Shown here piece after piece: positions 44,646 to 52,685 of a DNA stretch of 56,612 nt; position 1 is the stretch's first letter; every line of letters starts with the position of its first letter. The stretch lies in the NCBI GenBank assembly GCA_034002745.1, contig JAVEZY010000013.1, positions 1 through 56,612 of the forward strand. The letters run 5' to 3'. This stretch comes from JAITWN01 sp034002745 (GTDB taxonomy: Bacteria; Pseudomonadota; Gammaproteobacteria; SZUA-140). The notes below the pieces were generated by a model. It searched no databases and was not told the origin of the DNA. It saw only the letters and a list, made by a program, of their open reading frames with translations. The translations under genes and the position numbers were made by a program.

Positions 44646-45338
44646 TCAGAACATGCCGGCGCACAAGGGGCGGGTCTCCAGGAAGCCGCCTATCGTTTCC
44701 GCGTCGAACGCCGGCAGACTCGGCACGGTGCCGAGCAGGGGGGCTGCAATGTGGCCGCGCAGAGTATCGATGTTCCCTTCGATCAGCGCCATGTCCGGGC
44801 TGACCACATTGGCGATCCAGCCGGCGAGGGCGATTCCCGATTCCTCGATGGCATCGCTGCTGAGCAGGGCATGGTTGATGCAGCCGAGGCGTATGCCCAC
44901 CACCAGCACCACCGGCAGGTCCAGCACGCGAGCGAGATCGGCGATCGTTTCATCTTCGTTGATCGGCGTATGCCAGCCGCCAACACCTTCCACCAGCACA
45001 TAGTCTGATTGCCCAGCGAGCTGCCGCAGGTCGGCGCGGATGAGTGCGGTGTCGATGTGCTCGCCTGTCATCTGCGCCGCCAGATGGGGGGACGCCGCCG
45101 GCGCGAAGGCATAGCGGTTGATGAGTTCGTAGGGCGACGCCGGTGAGGCGCTTTCCCCCTGCAGGCGCAGCGCGTCCTCGTTGCGCAGACCATGCGGCGT
45201 GGCCATGCAGCCGGTGGCGATCGGTTTCATGCCGCAGGCGCGCAAGCCCTGTGCGCGCAGCGCGGCCAGCAGGCCGGCGGTGATCCAGGTCTTGCCGACG
45301 CCGGTGTCGGTTCCGGTGATGAACAGTCCGCGACTCAA
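44646..45338 (-). CDS. bioD: Dethiobiotin synthetase BioD
   Basis: BioD closes the ureido ring of dethiobiotin using ATP and CO2. I place the start at TTG 45338: it is preceded by GGGAGG, overlaps the bioC stop (TTGA), and gives the family N-terminus SRGLFITGTDTGVGKTW. The protein is then 230 residues (E. coli 225). The P-loop, KPIATGC and VEGVGGWHTPINE are visible. Upstream codons in the frame lie inside bioC. It is the last gene of the biotin operon. Confidence 0.94.
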   Translation of the reverse strand: MSRGLFITGTDTGVGKTWITAGLLAALRAQGLRACGMKPIATGCMATPHGLRNEDALRLQGESASPASPYELINRYAFAPAASPHLAAQMTGEHIDTALIRADLRQLAGQSDYVLVEGVGGWHTPINEDETIADLARVLDLPVVLVVGIRLGCINHALLSSDAIEESGIALAGWIANVVSPDMALIEGNIDTLRGHIAAPLLGTVPSLPAFDAETIGGFLETRPLCAGMF

Positions 45339-46258
45339 CTCCTGCCTCCCGGCCGTGCAATGCGGGATATCGGCACATGCACTTCGCCGCCGGGTCCGCG
45401 CATCGAGCCGGGCGCGTTCCCCGCCGGTGCCCAGCAATGCCCGTGGACGACCTCGTAGGTCGCGGGCAGGCGACCGTCGCGGCGAAATCTCTCATATGCG
45501 GCGAGCATGCCGGCGAGGCGGCCGCGACCGGTCAGTCCGCGTGGCCGGCCGCCGGTGACATTGTGCGCGCCCAGGGTCTTCAGCTCGCGCATCAGCGTGC
45601 GCGCATCCTGATAGGTGAGCACCATGTCCTCGCGGTCCATCACCGGATCCGCGAAGCCGGCGCGCAGCAGGGCATCGCCGATGTCGTGCATGTCGATGAA
45701 AGCGTTCACATGCACCTGGTTGTCGACGGCACGCCAGGCCGCGCGCAGTTCGCGCAACGTGTCGGGCCCGAACGTGGTGAACATCAGCAAGCCTCCCGGG
45801 CGCAGCACGCGCCGAAACTCATGCAGCGCCGATTCCAGATCGTTGCACCATTGCAGCATCAGGCTGGAGACGATCAGATCTACGCTTCCCGCTGTAAGCG
45901 GGAGACGCTCGGCGTCGCCGCAGACAAAGGAGCGACGTGTGCGCCAGCGATCGAACAGTGAGCCGCGGCAACGCGCCTGGCTCAGCATCGCCGGGGCGAG
46001 GTCGAGTAGTACAGTGTGCGCCCCGGCGTAGCGCTTTGCCAGCTGCATGCCAAGCTCACCCGTCCCGGCTCCGGCGTCGAGCACGGTCCGTGGCGTGATG
46101 CGGACCAGATCCAGCCGCTCGAGCAGGCGTGCGCCGACTTCGCGCTGCAGCACGGCGACCGATTCGTACCGCGTCGCCGCGCGATCGAAGGAGGCGCGCA
46201 ACTGTCGCTTGTCGACACGGTGTGCCGGATCCAGTCCCTGATCGAGTTCGCTCATCAT
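45335..46258 (-). CDS. bioC: Malonyl-[acyl-carrier protein] O-methyltransferase BioC
   Basis: BioC methylates malonyl-ACP so that fatty acid synthesis can build the pimeloyl chain. The 307-residue product begins with VDKRQLRASFDRAATRYE, then the SAM loop VLDAGAGTGELGMQLAKRY, SLMLQWCNDLESALHEFRRVL and GPDTLRELRAAW, which distinguish BioC from other methyltransferases. The C-terminus after about residue 270 (glycine- and proline-rich) is longer than in E. coli BioC (251). It overlaps bioH and bioD by four bases or fewer. Confidence 0.95.
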   Translation of the reverse strand: MMSELDQGLDPAHRVDKRQLRASFDRAATRYESVAVLQREVGARLLERLDLVRITPRTVLDAGAGTGELGMQLAKRYAGAHTVLLDLAPAMLSQARCRGSLFDRWRTRRSFVCGDAERLPLTAGSVDLIVSSLMLQWCNDLESALHEFRRVLRPGGLLMFTTFGPDTLRELRAAWRAVDNQVHVNAFIDMHDIGDALLRAGFADPVMDREDMVLTYQDARTLMRELKTLGAHNVTGGRPRGLTGRGRLAGMLAAYERFRRDGRLPATYEVVHGHCWAPAGNAPGSMRGPGGEVHVPISRIARPGGRS

Positions 46259-47013
46259 GCGAGCGCCTCGATGAAGCGATCGGGATGAGACAGGAATGGC
46301 GCGTGCCCTGCGCCGGCGATGATCCGCAGCTCCGCGCCCGGCACGCGATCGACCGTCGCCTGCGCCGCGGCGAGCGGCACCAGCGTATCGCGTTCGCCGT
46401 GGATCATGGTGAGCGGTATCTCGAGATCGGCGAGTCGCGGCACCAGCGTGCAGCTGCGCAGAACGCGCAGGCCGCCGGCCAGCGCGAGCGGCTCGGGGGG
46501 AGGCGCCGAAGACAGCTCATCCTTCAGTCGCGCCAGGGTTTCGCGTCCGTGCTCGCTGCCGAGCACCTGCAGCGCAAGAAAGCGGCGGATGGTGCCGGCA
46601 TGATCGGCGATGAGTCGCGCTGAAAAATCTTCCAGCGTGGCGGCGCTCATTGCATGCGGCCAGCGCTCGTCGGCAACGAACTGCGGCGAGCTGTCTACCA
46701 GCACCAGCCGTTCAAGCTTTTCAGGGAAATCGAGGGCGATCTGCATCGCGGTCAGTCCGCCAAGCGACCAGCCGATGAGGACGGTGCGCTCCGCGGGCAG
46801 CGAGCGCGCGACTTCGGCGGCCAGCGCCGGCAGGGTGTAGTCATCAGCGAGGGGGGCGCCATGTCCGTGGCCCGGCAGGTCGATGGCGAGCATGCGCCGC
46901 TTGATTCCTGCCGGTCCCGCGCTCAGCGCCGCGATCGTCCCGCTCCAGACGCCGCTGTGCAGACCCCAGCCATGCAGGAAGGCCGCGCCCGCCCCCGAAT
47001 CAATGATGGACAT
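46255..47013 (-). CDS. bioH: Pimeloyl-[acyl-carrier protein] methyl ester esterase BioH
   Basis: BioH frees pimeloyl-ACP from its methyl ester, ending the BioC-started chain. The 252-residue alpha/beta hydrolase has LHGWGLHSGVW at the oxyanion site, nucleophile Ser in GWSLGG near residue 78, Asp in IHGERD and His in GAGHAPFLSHP. Placement between bioF and bioC supports BioH over other esterases. It overlaps the end of bioF by 14 bases. Confidence 0.94.
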   Translation of the reverse strand: MSIIDSGAGAAFLHGWGLHSGVWSGTIAALSAGPAGIKRRMLAIDLPGHGHGAPLADDYTLPALAAEVARSLPAERTVLIGWSLGGLTAMQIALDFPEKLERLVLVDSSPQFVADERWPHAMSAATLEDFSARLIADHAGTIRRFLALQVLGSEHGRETLARLKDELSSAPPPEPLALAGGLRVLRSCTLVPRLADLEIPLTMIHGERDTLVPLAAAQATVDRVPGAELRIIAGAGHAPFLSHPDRFIEALA

Positions 47014-48175
47014 CGGTCACTTCCGCCAGGGTGTCGAGCAGGCGATCGACATGGCTTTCCTCATGCGCCGCCGACAGCGTGATGCGCAGCCGCGACGTGC
47101 CTGCGGGCACCGTCGGCGGCCGGATTGCGGTCGCCAGAATTCCACGTTCCATCAGCGCATCGCTGAGTGCCACCGCCCGCTCCGGGGATCCGGTCAGCAG
47201 CGGGATGATGGGTGTCGCTGGCGAAGCGTCGGCATCGACTGCCAGCGGCAGCCCGATGCTTTGCAGGCCGGCGCGCAGGCGCGCGCCGAGCGTGAGCAGT
47301 CGCTCGCGCCGCCAGGGTTCCTCGCGCGCGATGCGCAGTGCCTCCAGCGTCGCGCAGGCCACCGCCGGTGGCAGCGCGGTAGTGTAGATGTAGCTGCGTG
47401 CGAACTGGATGAGCGTTTCGACCAGTTCGCTGCTGCCGGCGACGAAGGCGCCGAAAGTGCCGAATGCCTTGCCGAGGGTGCCGATCAGGATCGGCGCATC
47501 CGCAGGCTGGAGCCGATAGTGCGCCAGGCTGCCAAGTCCGTCCGCACCGATGACGCCGATCCCGTGGGCATCGTCGACCACCAGCCATGCGGCATGGTCC
47601 CTGGCGAGCGCGGCGAGGCGGTCGAGCGGCGCGAGGTCGCCGTCCATGCTGAATACGCCATCGGTGACGATGAAGCGCTCGCCGGGCGCGGATCGTTCCA
47701 GCCAGTCCGCCAGCGTCGCCGCGTCCCCATGGGGGTAGCGCTGCAGCCGGGCGCCCGACAGGCGCGCGCCGTCGAGCAGCGAGGCGTGATCGAGGCGGTC
47801 GGCGTAGATCTGATCGCCGCGCGCGGCAAGCGCGCTCAGCACGCCGAGATTGGCCATGTAGCCGGTGGAGAACAGCAATGCGCGCTCGCGTCCCGTCCAT
47901 GCGGCGAGCGCTTCCTCCAGCGCCTGATGCATGGCGCCGTGCCCGCACACCAGGTGCGAAGCGCCGCTCCCCGCGCCCATGCGCCGGGCGCCCTCGCGCA
48001 TGGCTCCCACCACGCGTGGCTCGTTCGCGAGACCGAGGTAGTCATTGCTGCAGAAGGAAAGCAGCCGCCGCCCGGCGTGCATGAGTTCGACGCCCTGCGG
48101 TCCCTCGATGCATCGCCTCTGACGGTAGAGGCCCTGTGCGCGCTGCTGCTCCAGTCTGGCGCGCAGATCCCTCAT
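47000..48175 (-). CDS. bioF: 8-amino-7-oxononanoate synthase BioF
   Basis: BioF condenses pimeloyl-ACP with alanine using pyridoxal phosphate. ATG 48175 overlaps the bioB stop by four bases and gives 391 residues (E. coli 384). Characteristic segments are FCSNDYLGLANEPRV, GSGASHLVCGHGAMH, VDDAHGIGVIG and the PLP lysine in GTLGKAFGTFGAF. The frame is open for a further 138 codons upstream, but that is bioB read in another phase. Confidence 0.96.
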   Translation of the reverse strand: MRDLRARLEQQRAQGLYRQRRCIEGPQGVELMHAGRRLLSFCSNDYLGLANEPRVVGAMREGARRMGAGSGASHLVCGHGAMHQALEEALAAWTGRERALLFSTGYMANLGVLSALAARGDQIYADRLDHASLLDGARLSGARLQRYPHGDAATLADWLERSAPGERFIVTDGVFSMDGDLAPLDRLAALARDHAAWLVVDDAHGIGVIGADGLGSLAHYRLQPADAPILIGTLGKAFGTFGAFVAGSSELVETLIQFARSYIYTTALPPAVACATLEALRIAREEPWRRERLLTLGARLRAGLQSIGLPLAVDADASPATPIIPLLTGSPERAVALSDALMERGILATAIRPPTVPAGTSRLRITLSAAHEESHVDRLLDTLAEVTDVHH

Positions 48176-49206
48176 GCGGTCGCCGAGGCACCGGCCGCGG
48201 CGCGGCGATGCTGGGTGTCGCCGCGCGCGCTGACACCGAGGTCGCGCAGCATCTGCAGATCGTCTTCCACCTGGCGTCCCTTGGTCGTCAGGTAATCCCC
48301 GATCATTACGCCCGAGGCGCCCGCCATGAAGATCATCGCCTGCAGGTCGCGCAGGAACTGGCGTCCACCGGCGATGCGGATCTCGGCGCGCGGCAGCATG
48401 TAGCGGAACACCGCGATGCACTTCAGGATCTCGCGCGGCGACATCGGCTCCAGTCTGCCGAAGGGGGTGCCGTCCTGCGGCGAAAGGAAGTTGAGCGGCA
48501 CCGACTCCACGCCGAGCTCGCGCAAGGCGAGCGCGAGCTCGATGCGCTGATCCAGGCTTTCGCCCATGCCCAGGATGCCGCCGGAGCACACGCGCAGGCC
48601 GGCCTCCATCGCATGGCGCACGGTATCGATGTTCTCCTGGTAGCTGTGCGTGGTGCAGACGCGGTCGAAAAAGCTTTCGGCGGTCTCGAGGTTGTGGTGA
48701 TAGTTTTCCATGCCCATCGCTTTCAGCTCGCGCGCGCTGCCGGCGTCGAGCACGCCGAGGCTGGCGCAGCGGCCGATGTCGCTGTCCTGGGCCAGCGTCC
48801 CGAAATACTCGGCCAGCTGTGCGCGCTCCTTGTCTGAACGCACGCCCCAGCCCTTGGAGACCACGCCGAAGTCGCTGGCGCCCCAGGCGCGAGCCTGCCG
48901 CGCCTGCTCGGCAAGGCGTTCGGCCGGGATGTAGTCATGGCGCGGAGCGGCGGTCTTGAAGTGGCCGCTCTGGGCGCAGAAGCTGCAATTCTCCGAGCAG
49001 TTTCCCGAGCGCACGTTCGAGATCGCGCACACCTCGATCTCCTCGCCGCGGAAGTGGCGTCGCAGCCGGTCCGCGCCCGCCATCAGCCAGGACAGGTAGC
49101 CTTCGTCGAGGCGGATCAGCCAGCGGCCTTCCTCCGCGCTGGTCTCGCCGCCGTCGAGCACGCGCCGGGTGATCTCGTCCATGCGGGCATAGGTTTCCTG
49201 GTTCAT
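48172..49206 (-). CDS. bioB: Biotin synthase BioB
   Basis: BioB is the radical-SAM enzyme that inserts sulfur into dethiobiotin. The 344-residue product has the 4Fe-4S motif CSENCSFCAQS near residues 53-63 and later family segments such as YHHNLETAESFF, CSGGILGMGES and LNFLSPQDGTPF. ATG 49206 has GAGGAA seven bases upstream. It is the first gene of the bioBFHCD operon and has a promoter at 49283-49311. bioA is not in the window. Confidence 0.97.
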   Translation of the reverse strand: MNQETYARMDEITRRVLDGGETSAEEGRWLIRLDEGYLSWLMAGADRLRRHFRGEEIEVCAISNVRSGNCSENCSFCAQSGHFKTAAPRHDYIPAERLAEQARQARAWGASDFGVVSKGWGVRSDKERAQLAEYFGTLAQDSDIGRCASLGVLDAGSARELKAMGMENYHHNLETAESFFDRVCTTHSYQENIDTVRHAMEAGLRVCSGGILGMGESLDQRIELALALRELGVESVPLNFLSPQDGTPFGRLEPMSPREILKCIAVFRYMLPRAEIRIAGGRQFLRDLQAMIFMAGASGVMIGDYLTTKGRQVEDDLQMLRDLGVSARGDTQHRRAAAGASATA

Positions 49207-49282
49207 CGCTGATTCCTCGTTCTTTTCGGAGCGGCGCCGATGGCGGTTTCCCGGTCGGCGCGGCTATGTTTCGGCAACCGGG

Positions 49283-49311
49283 ACTATGCGAATACTCGTT
49301 GCGCCTGTCAA
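49283..49311 (-). promoter_or_regulatory. Promoter of the biotin operon
   Basis: On the minus strand TTGACA (49311-49306) and CATAGT (49288-49283) are spaced by 17 bases. The -35 is perfect and the -10 matches four of six. The leader to bioB is about 70 bases. I found no two-armed BirA operator (TTGTAAACC-type arms) here, so control by BirA is not evident. Confidence 0.55.
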
Positions 49312-49314
49312 CCG

Positions 49315-50034
49315 ATGAGCATGAGATTCGTAAACGACTGCCTGCGGAGCGTGCAGTCACGCCTGTGGGGGCGGCGGGAGATCTGCCTGCTGTGCGCCGG
49401 CGGCGGAGCGGAACGCGGTCTGTGCGCCGGCTGTCGCTCGGACCTGCCCTGGCAGGGGGCCGCCTGCCTGCGCTGTGCGCTGCCACTCGCAACCGACGCG
49501 ATCTGTGGCGCCTGCCTGCGGGCGCCGCCACCGCAGGATGGCGCCTGGAGCGCGTTCGATTATCGCCCGCCGCTCGACTTCATGATCCGGCGGCTGAAGT
49601 TCCACAGTGATCTGTCGTGGGCGCGGGTGCTGGGCGGCTTGATGGCAGAGGAGATTCCCCGGCGCTGTGACGAGCGCCCGGACCTGATCGTTCCGGTGCC
49701 GCTGCATCGGCGTCGCCTTGCCGCCCGTGGCTACAACCAGGCGCTGGAGCTGGCGCGCCCGCTGGCGCGGCGTCTCGGCGTGCCGCTCGCGGGCGATCTC
49801 TGCCAGCGCCTTCGACCGACCCTCGAGCAGACCGCGCTCGATGCCGCAGCGCGCCGGGCCAACGTGCGCGCCGCCTTCGCCGTGCGCCGTTCGCCGCCGG
49901 CCACCGTGGCGATCGTTGATGATGTCCTCACCACCGGCAGCACGGTCGCTGCGCTCGCGCAGAGCTTGCGCCGCGCCGGCGCGAAGCGGGTGCTGGTGTG
50001 GGTGTGCGCGCGAGCCACCCTGTCGCTGCGCTGA
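49315..50034 (+). CDS. comF: ComF/GntX family phosphoribosyltransferase-like protein
   Basis: ComF-family proteins help DNA taken up by type IV-pilus machinery enter recombination; the exact reaction is unproven. The 239-residue product has an N-terminal cysteine set resembling a zinc ribbon (CLLCAGGGAERGLCAGC, then CLRC and CGAC) and a C-terminal phosphoribosyltransferase fold with GYNQALELARPLA and VAIVDDVLTTGSTVAAL. ATG 49315 (or 49321) is chosen because the sequence upstream lies in the bioB promoter region; no clear ribosome site is visible. It is divergent from bioB. Confidence 0.88.
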   Translation: MSMRFVNDCLRSVQSRLWGRREICLLCAGGGAERGLCAGCRSDLPWQGAACLRCALPLATDAICGACLRAPPPQDGAWSAFDYRPPLDFMIRRLKFHSDLSWARVLGGLMAEEIPRRCDERPDLIVPVPLHRRRLAARGYNQALELARPLARRLGVPLAGDLCQRLRPTLEQTALDAAARRANVRAAFAVRRSPPATVAIVDDVLTTGSTVAALAQSLRRAGAKRVLVWVCARATLSLR

Positions 50035-50129
50035 GACGAACGGAATTCGTCCCGAACCCATCGCGCGGGCGCATCCGCGCGCCGCATATGGTAAATTGCG
50101 GCGGATTCAGGTTTCGGAGATCCATCGTC

Positions 50130-50711
50130 ATGACGCAATCCATTCGCCGGGCAGCTGCGCTGCTGCCGCTCATCGCAGGCACGGGGTTCGGCGCGCCTGC
50201 CCTCGCCGATATCGACCTCAACCTCAACGATGATGCCGCGCTCGTGCGTTACCTGGCGCATGATGGTGCGGCAGGCAATTTCTCCCGCCGCGAGATGGAT
50301 GCCGGTCTGCTCTACACCACCGATCGTGACTACCTGCTCATGTTCGGCGCCCAGCTGATCGCCGAGGCCGGCGCCAGCATTCCCGAGTTGGAAGCCGGCG
50401 TGGGTCTGAAGGCGTTCGGCATCCGCTTCGACAGCGACAACATGTTCGCGCTCGCGATCGGCGGCCAGCTCCGCTACTCGATGCCGCCGCACCGCAGGCT
50501 GGTATTCGGCGCCGAAGGCTATTACGCGCCCGACGTGGTGACCTCGTCCCCGGCGGAAAACTTCAGCTATTTCAATGTGTACGCTGGCTACGAGGTGGTT
50601 CCCGAAGCGCTCGTCTACGTCGGTTATCGCGATATCGGCGCGGACCTGCGCAACCGCGGCGATGTCACCATCGACAGCGGCGGGCACGTCGGCGTGCGTT
50701 TCGCTTTCTGA
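50130..50711 (+). CDS. YfaZ-like outer-membrane beta-barrel protein
   Basis: The 193-residue precursor has a signal peptide (about 1-25, ALLPLIAGTGFGAPALA) followed by alternating hydrophobic/polar strands and ends in GGHVGVRFAF, a C-terminal phenylalanine typical of outer-membrane barrels. Composition and layout (IDLNLNDDAALVRYLA, GVGLKAFGIRFDSDNMFALAIGG) resemble the YfaZ family, whose function is unknown. ATG 50130 has GGAGA nine bases upstream; the longer frame overlaps comF. It probably sits in the outer membrane. Confidence 0.8.
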   Translation: MTQSIRRAAALLPLIAGTGFGAPALADIDLNLNDDAALVRYLAHDGAAGNFSRREMDAGLLYTTDRDYLLMFGAQLIAEAGASIPELEAGVGLKAFGIRFDSDNMFALAIGGQLRYSMPPHRRLVFGAEGYYAPDVVTSSPAENFSYFNVYAGYEVVPEALVYVGYRDIGADLRNRGDVTIDSGGHVGVRFAF

Positions 50712-50770
50712 ACTGATACCGTAGATAGCCTGAGACAGCCTGCCTTTCCGGCGGGGAGTATCGTGCGCCG

Positions 50771-51043
50771 ATGGACATCGTCGCTATATACAACAGAGAC
50801 AATCGCCCGTTCCGGGGAGAGCTCGCGCGCCGGGCCGGCGCTGGCGCAGCCCCCGTCGAGCGCGTGGTCGAAGGGGAAGTACTGGGCGGCGGGTCCGATT
50901 CCGAAGCTTCCTGGCGCCAGTATCGCCATGCGCGCGAGACCTTGAACGCCGTTCCCGATCTCGAATCCCGCCGTGCCCTCGCAGCCTATCTGGCCACCGC
51001 GGCCACGCCGCGGCATGCGGGGCTGATCGATCTGTATGCGTGA
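50771..51043 (+). CDS. Hypothetical protein, 90 residues
   Basis: I do not recognise a named family. The product begins MDIVAIYNRDNRPFRGELA, has a charged glycine-rich middle (EGEVLGGGSDSEAS) and ends in a probable helix-rich tail ESRRALAAYLATAATPRHAG followed by LIDLYA. No signal peptide or membrane segment is visible, so it should be cytoplasmic. Codon use looks like its neighbours. A GGGGAG site lies about 13 bases upstream. The end pattern (a short AxxAYL...LIDxYA) looks like a conserved motif rather than random sequence. It is convergent with zapD. Confidence 0.6.
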   Translation: MDIVAIYNRDNRPFRGELARRAGAGAAPVERVVEGEVLGGGSDSEASWRQYRHARETLNAVPDLESRRALAAYLATAATPRHAGLIDLYA

Positions 51044-51125
51044 AGAGGAAAGATATTAAAGAGGGCGCAAAACACCGCGGCTCACTCTTTTGACTTGTCT
51101 CTTTCAGCTTTCCTCTTTCCTCTCC
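51043..51125. repeat. Purine-rich inverted element between convergent genes
   Basis: AAGAGGAAAG (51043-51052), starting in the stop codon of the 90-residue gene, is matched by its exact complement CTTTCCTCTT (51108-51117), next to the zapD stop. The right side is a long pyrimidine tract on the plus strand (51082-51125). Similar GAGGAAAG-rich strings lie after pilC and at the end of ggt. It may act as a two-way transcript end, though no classical stem and T-run is seen. Confidence 0.5.
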
Positions 51126-51890
51126 CTAGAACGCACAACATTCAAGAACGAACGGGATGGTGCTGGTCGACTGTGCCGGGCGTCCGTAGTTGCGCATTTC
51201 CATCATGCGCACGGTGAAGCGGTGCTTGCCGCCGCTGATCTCGGCGAAGCACTGGACTTCGGCGGGCAGGGTGACGCGGATGAGCTGGTAGGGTATCGCG
51301 GTATCCAGTGACTGCTGGTAGAAGCCGCTTTCGGCCACTTCGCGGGTGCTGTGTCCGCTCTCGCGCACCAGTCCCAGGGTCAGGTCGATCGCGGCGCGGA
51401 AGTCATGGAAAGGCGCCAGCCACTGGCGCAAGGCGGCGTCCCGCTCCGTCGCCGGCTTCTGCAGCCAGTGGTGATAGGCGGGCAGGTCGAAGTCGCAGGT
51501 GCCTCCGGGGATGGACGATCGCTGCTTGATCGCGTTGAGGAATTCATTTTCCTTCAGCTCCTGCCCGATCTGACCCTGGAGCCGGTAGAGGCGATCGACC
51601 AGATCGTCGATGCGCGCCAGAAGCTCCTCGAGCTTCTCCCTGTCGACGTCGGGATTGGCTTCCAGCCGTGACAGCGTCGCCGCCAGGCGTTCGAGCTCCT
51701 TGATCAGCTCGGTTTTCACATCGCCCCGGGAGAAGACGTTCAGGATCTCGATGAGATTGTCGATCGTCGCCCGGCTGTCCCAGGTGGCATGGCCGGAGAT
51801 CGTGTGATCCATCTGGTGAAACAGGAACTCCAGACGAAGGAAGGTGCGGATCCGCTCGTTCAGGGGCTGTTCGTAGGTCACCTCGCGCAT
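51126..51890 (-). CDS. zapD: Cell division protein ZapD
   Basis: ZapD (YacF) bundles FtsZ filaments by binding the FtsZ C-terminal tail. The 254-residue product starts with EQPLNERIRTFLRLEFLFHQ, close to the E. coli N-terminus, and has the long helical region ELIKELERLAATLSRLEANP plus QRSSIPGGTCDFDLPAYHHW. It follows coaE in the same direction after 68 bases, the usual pairing. It links this region to the ftsZ gene at 17 kb. Confidence 0.94.
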   Translation of the reverse strand: MREVTYEQPLNERIRTFLRLEFLFHQMDHTISGHATWDSRATIDNLIEILNVFSRGDVKTELIKELERLAATLSRLEANPDVDREKLEELLARIDDLVDRLYRLQGQIGQELKENEFLNAIKQRSSIPGGTCDFDLPAYHHWLQKPATERDAALRQWLAPFHDFRAAIDLTLGLVRESGHSTREVAESGFYQQSLDTAIPYQLIRVTLPAEVQCFAEISGGKHRFTVRMMEMRNYGRPAQSTSTIPFVLECCAF

Positions 51891-51958
51891 CGCCTGATGA
51901 TACTCGATTTTTTCTCGCCGTCGAGCGGCCCCGCCGTTGATTCGCGAATTGAATTCCT

Positions 51959-52585
51959 TCAGGCCGGCGCCCGTCCCCGCTTGCGGGCGAGTTCCAGATA
52001 GCGGGCATGCAGGCGCTCAACCTCTCCCTGCAGAGCGGCGACATCGGCATCGTTGAGGATCACCTCATCCGCCGCCCGCAGTCGCGCCTCGCGCCCGGCC
52101 TGGCTGCGCATGACCCGATCGACATCCTCCACGCTCCAGCCAGGGCGGGCCGCGGCGCGCTGCCGTTGCACGTCCTCGGGGACGTCTATCACCAGCACGC
52201 GGTCGACCAGATCCGCCTGCCCGGTTTCGATCAGCAGCGGGATGGCGATGATGCAGTAGGGGCTGCTCGTGGTGTTCACCCGTCGGCGCACTTCCTGACG
52301 GATCAGCGGATGGAGCAGGGACTCGAGATGCAGGCGTCGCGCCTCTTCGGCGAACACCAGCCGCCGCAGCGCGGCGCGATCGATGACGCCGTCGACGGTT
52401 AGGATGCCCCGGCCGAATGCCGCCAGCACTGCATCGAAACCCTCCGTGCCCGGTTCGACCAGCTCGCGGGCGATCTCGTCGGTATCGATGACGGGCACGC
52501 CGAGCCGCGCGAAATGCGCCGCCGCGGTCGACTTGCCGCTGCCGATGCCGCCGGTCAGGCCGATGCGCAGAGGGAAATGAGCCAT
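51959..52585 (-). CDS. coaE: Dephospho-CoA kinase CoaE
   Basis: CoaE phosphorylates dephospho-CoA in the last step of CoA synthesis. ATG 52585 gives 208 residues (E. coli 206). The P-loop GLTGGIGSGKSTAAAHFARLG, DTDEIARELV, HPLIRQEVRRR and IPLLIETG are characteristic. The frame stays open upstream through a GGGGTCAGACCCC repeat, which codes for the spurious MGSDP extension. The usual yacG gene is not found between coaE and pilD or coaE and zapD. Confidence 0.96.
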   Translation of the reverse strand: MAHFPLRIGLTGGIGSGKSTAAAHFARLGVPVIDTDEIARELVEPGTEGFDAVLAAFGRGILTVDGVIDRAALRRLVFAEEARRLHLESLLHPLIRQEVRRRVNTTSSPYCIIAIPLLIETGQADLVDRVLVIDVPEDVQRQRAAARPGWSVEDVDRVMRSQAGREARLRAADEVILNDADVAALQGEVERLHARYLELARKRGRAPA

Positions 52586-52627
52586 GGCGACATCATAGGG
52601 AGCGAGGTGCGCCGCGGCAACGCTGAA

Positions 52628-52670
52628 GGGGTCAGACCCCATGTCAGTTGGAGCAGCGGGGTCTGGCCCC
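52628..52670. repeat. GGGGTCAGACCCC-type inverted pair
   Basis: GGGGTCAGACCCC (52628-52640) and GGGGTCTGGCCCC (52658-52670) form an inverted pair with one mismatch and a 17-base gap. It fills the 100-base space between the coaE start and the pilD stop, both on the minus strand, and could end pilD transcripts. Confidence 0.8.
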
Positions 52671-52685
52671 CTCCGGCCGTGGCGC

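Noticed and set aside
50040..50129. Possible regulatory RNA between comF and the yfaZ-like gene
   Set aside because: Only about 95 bases, no clear terminator or promoter pair; nothing to support an RNA gene.
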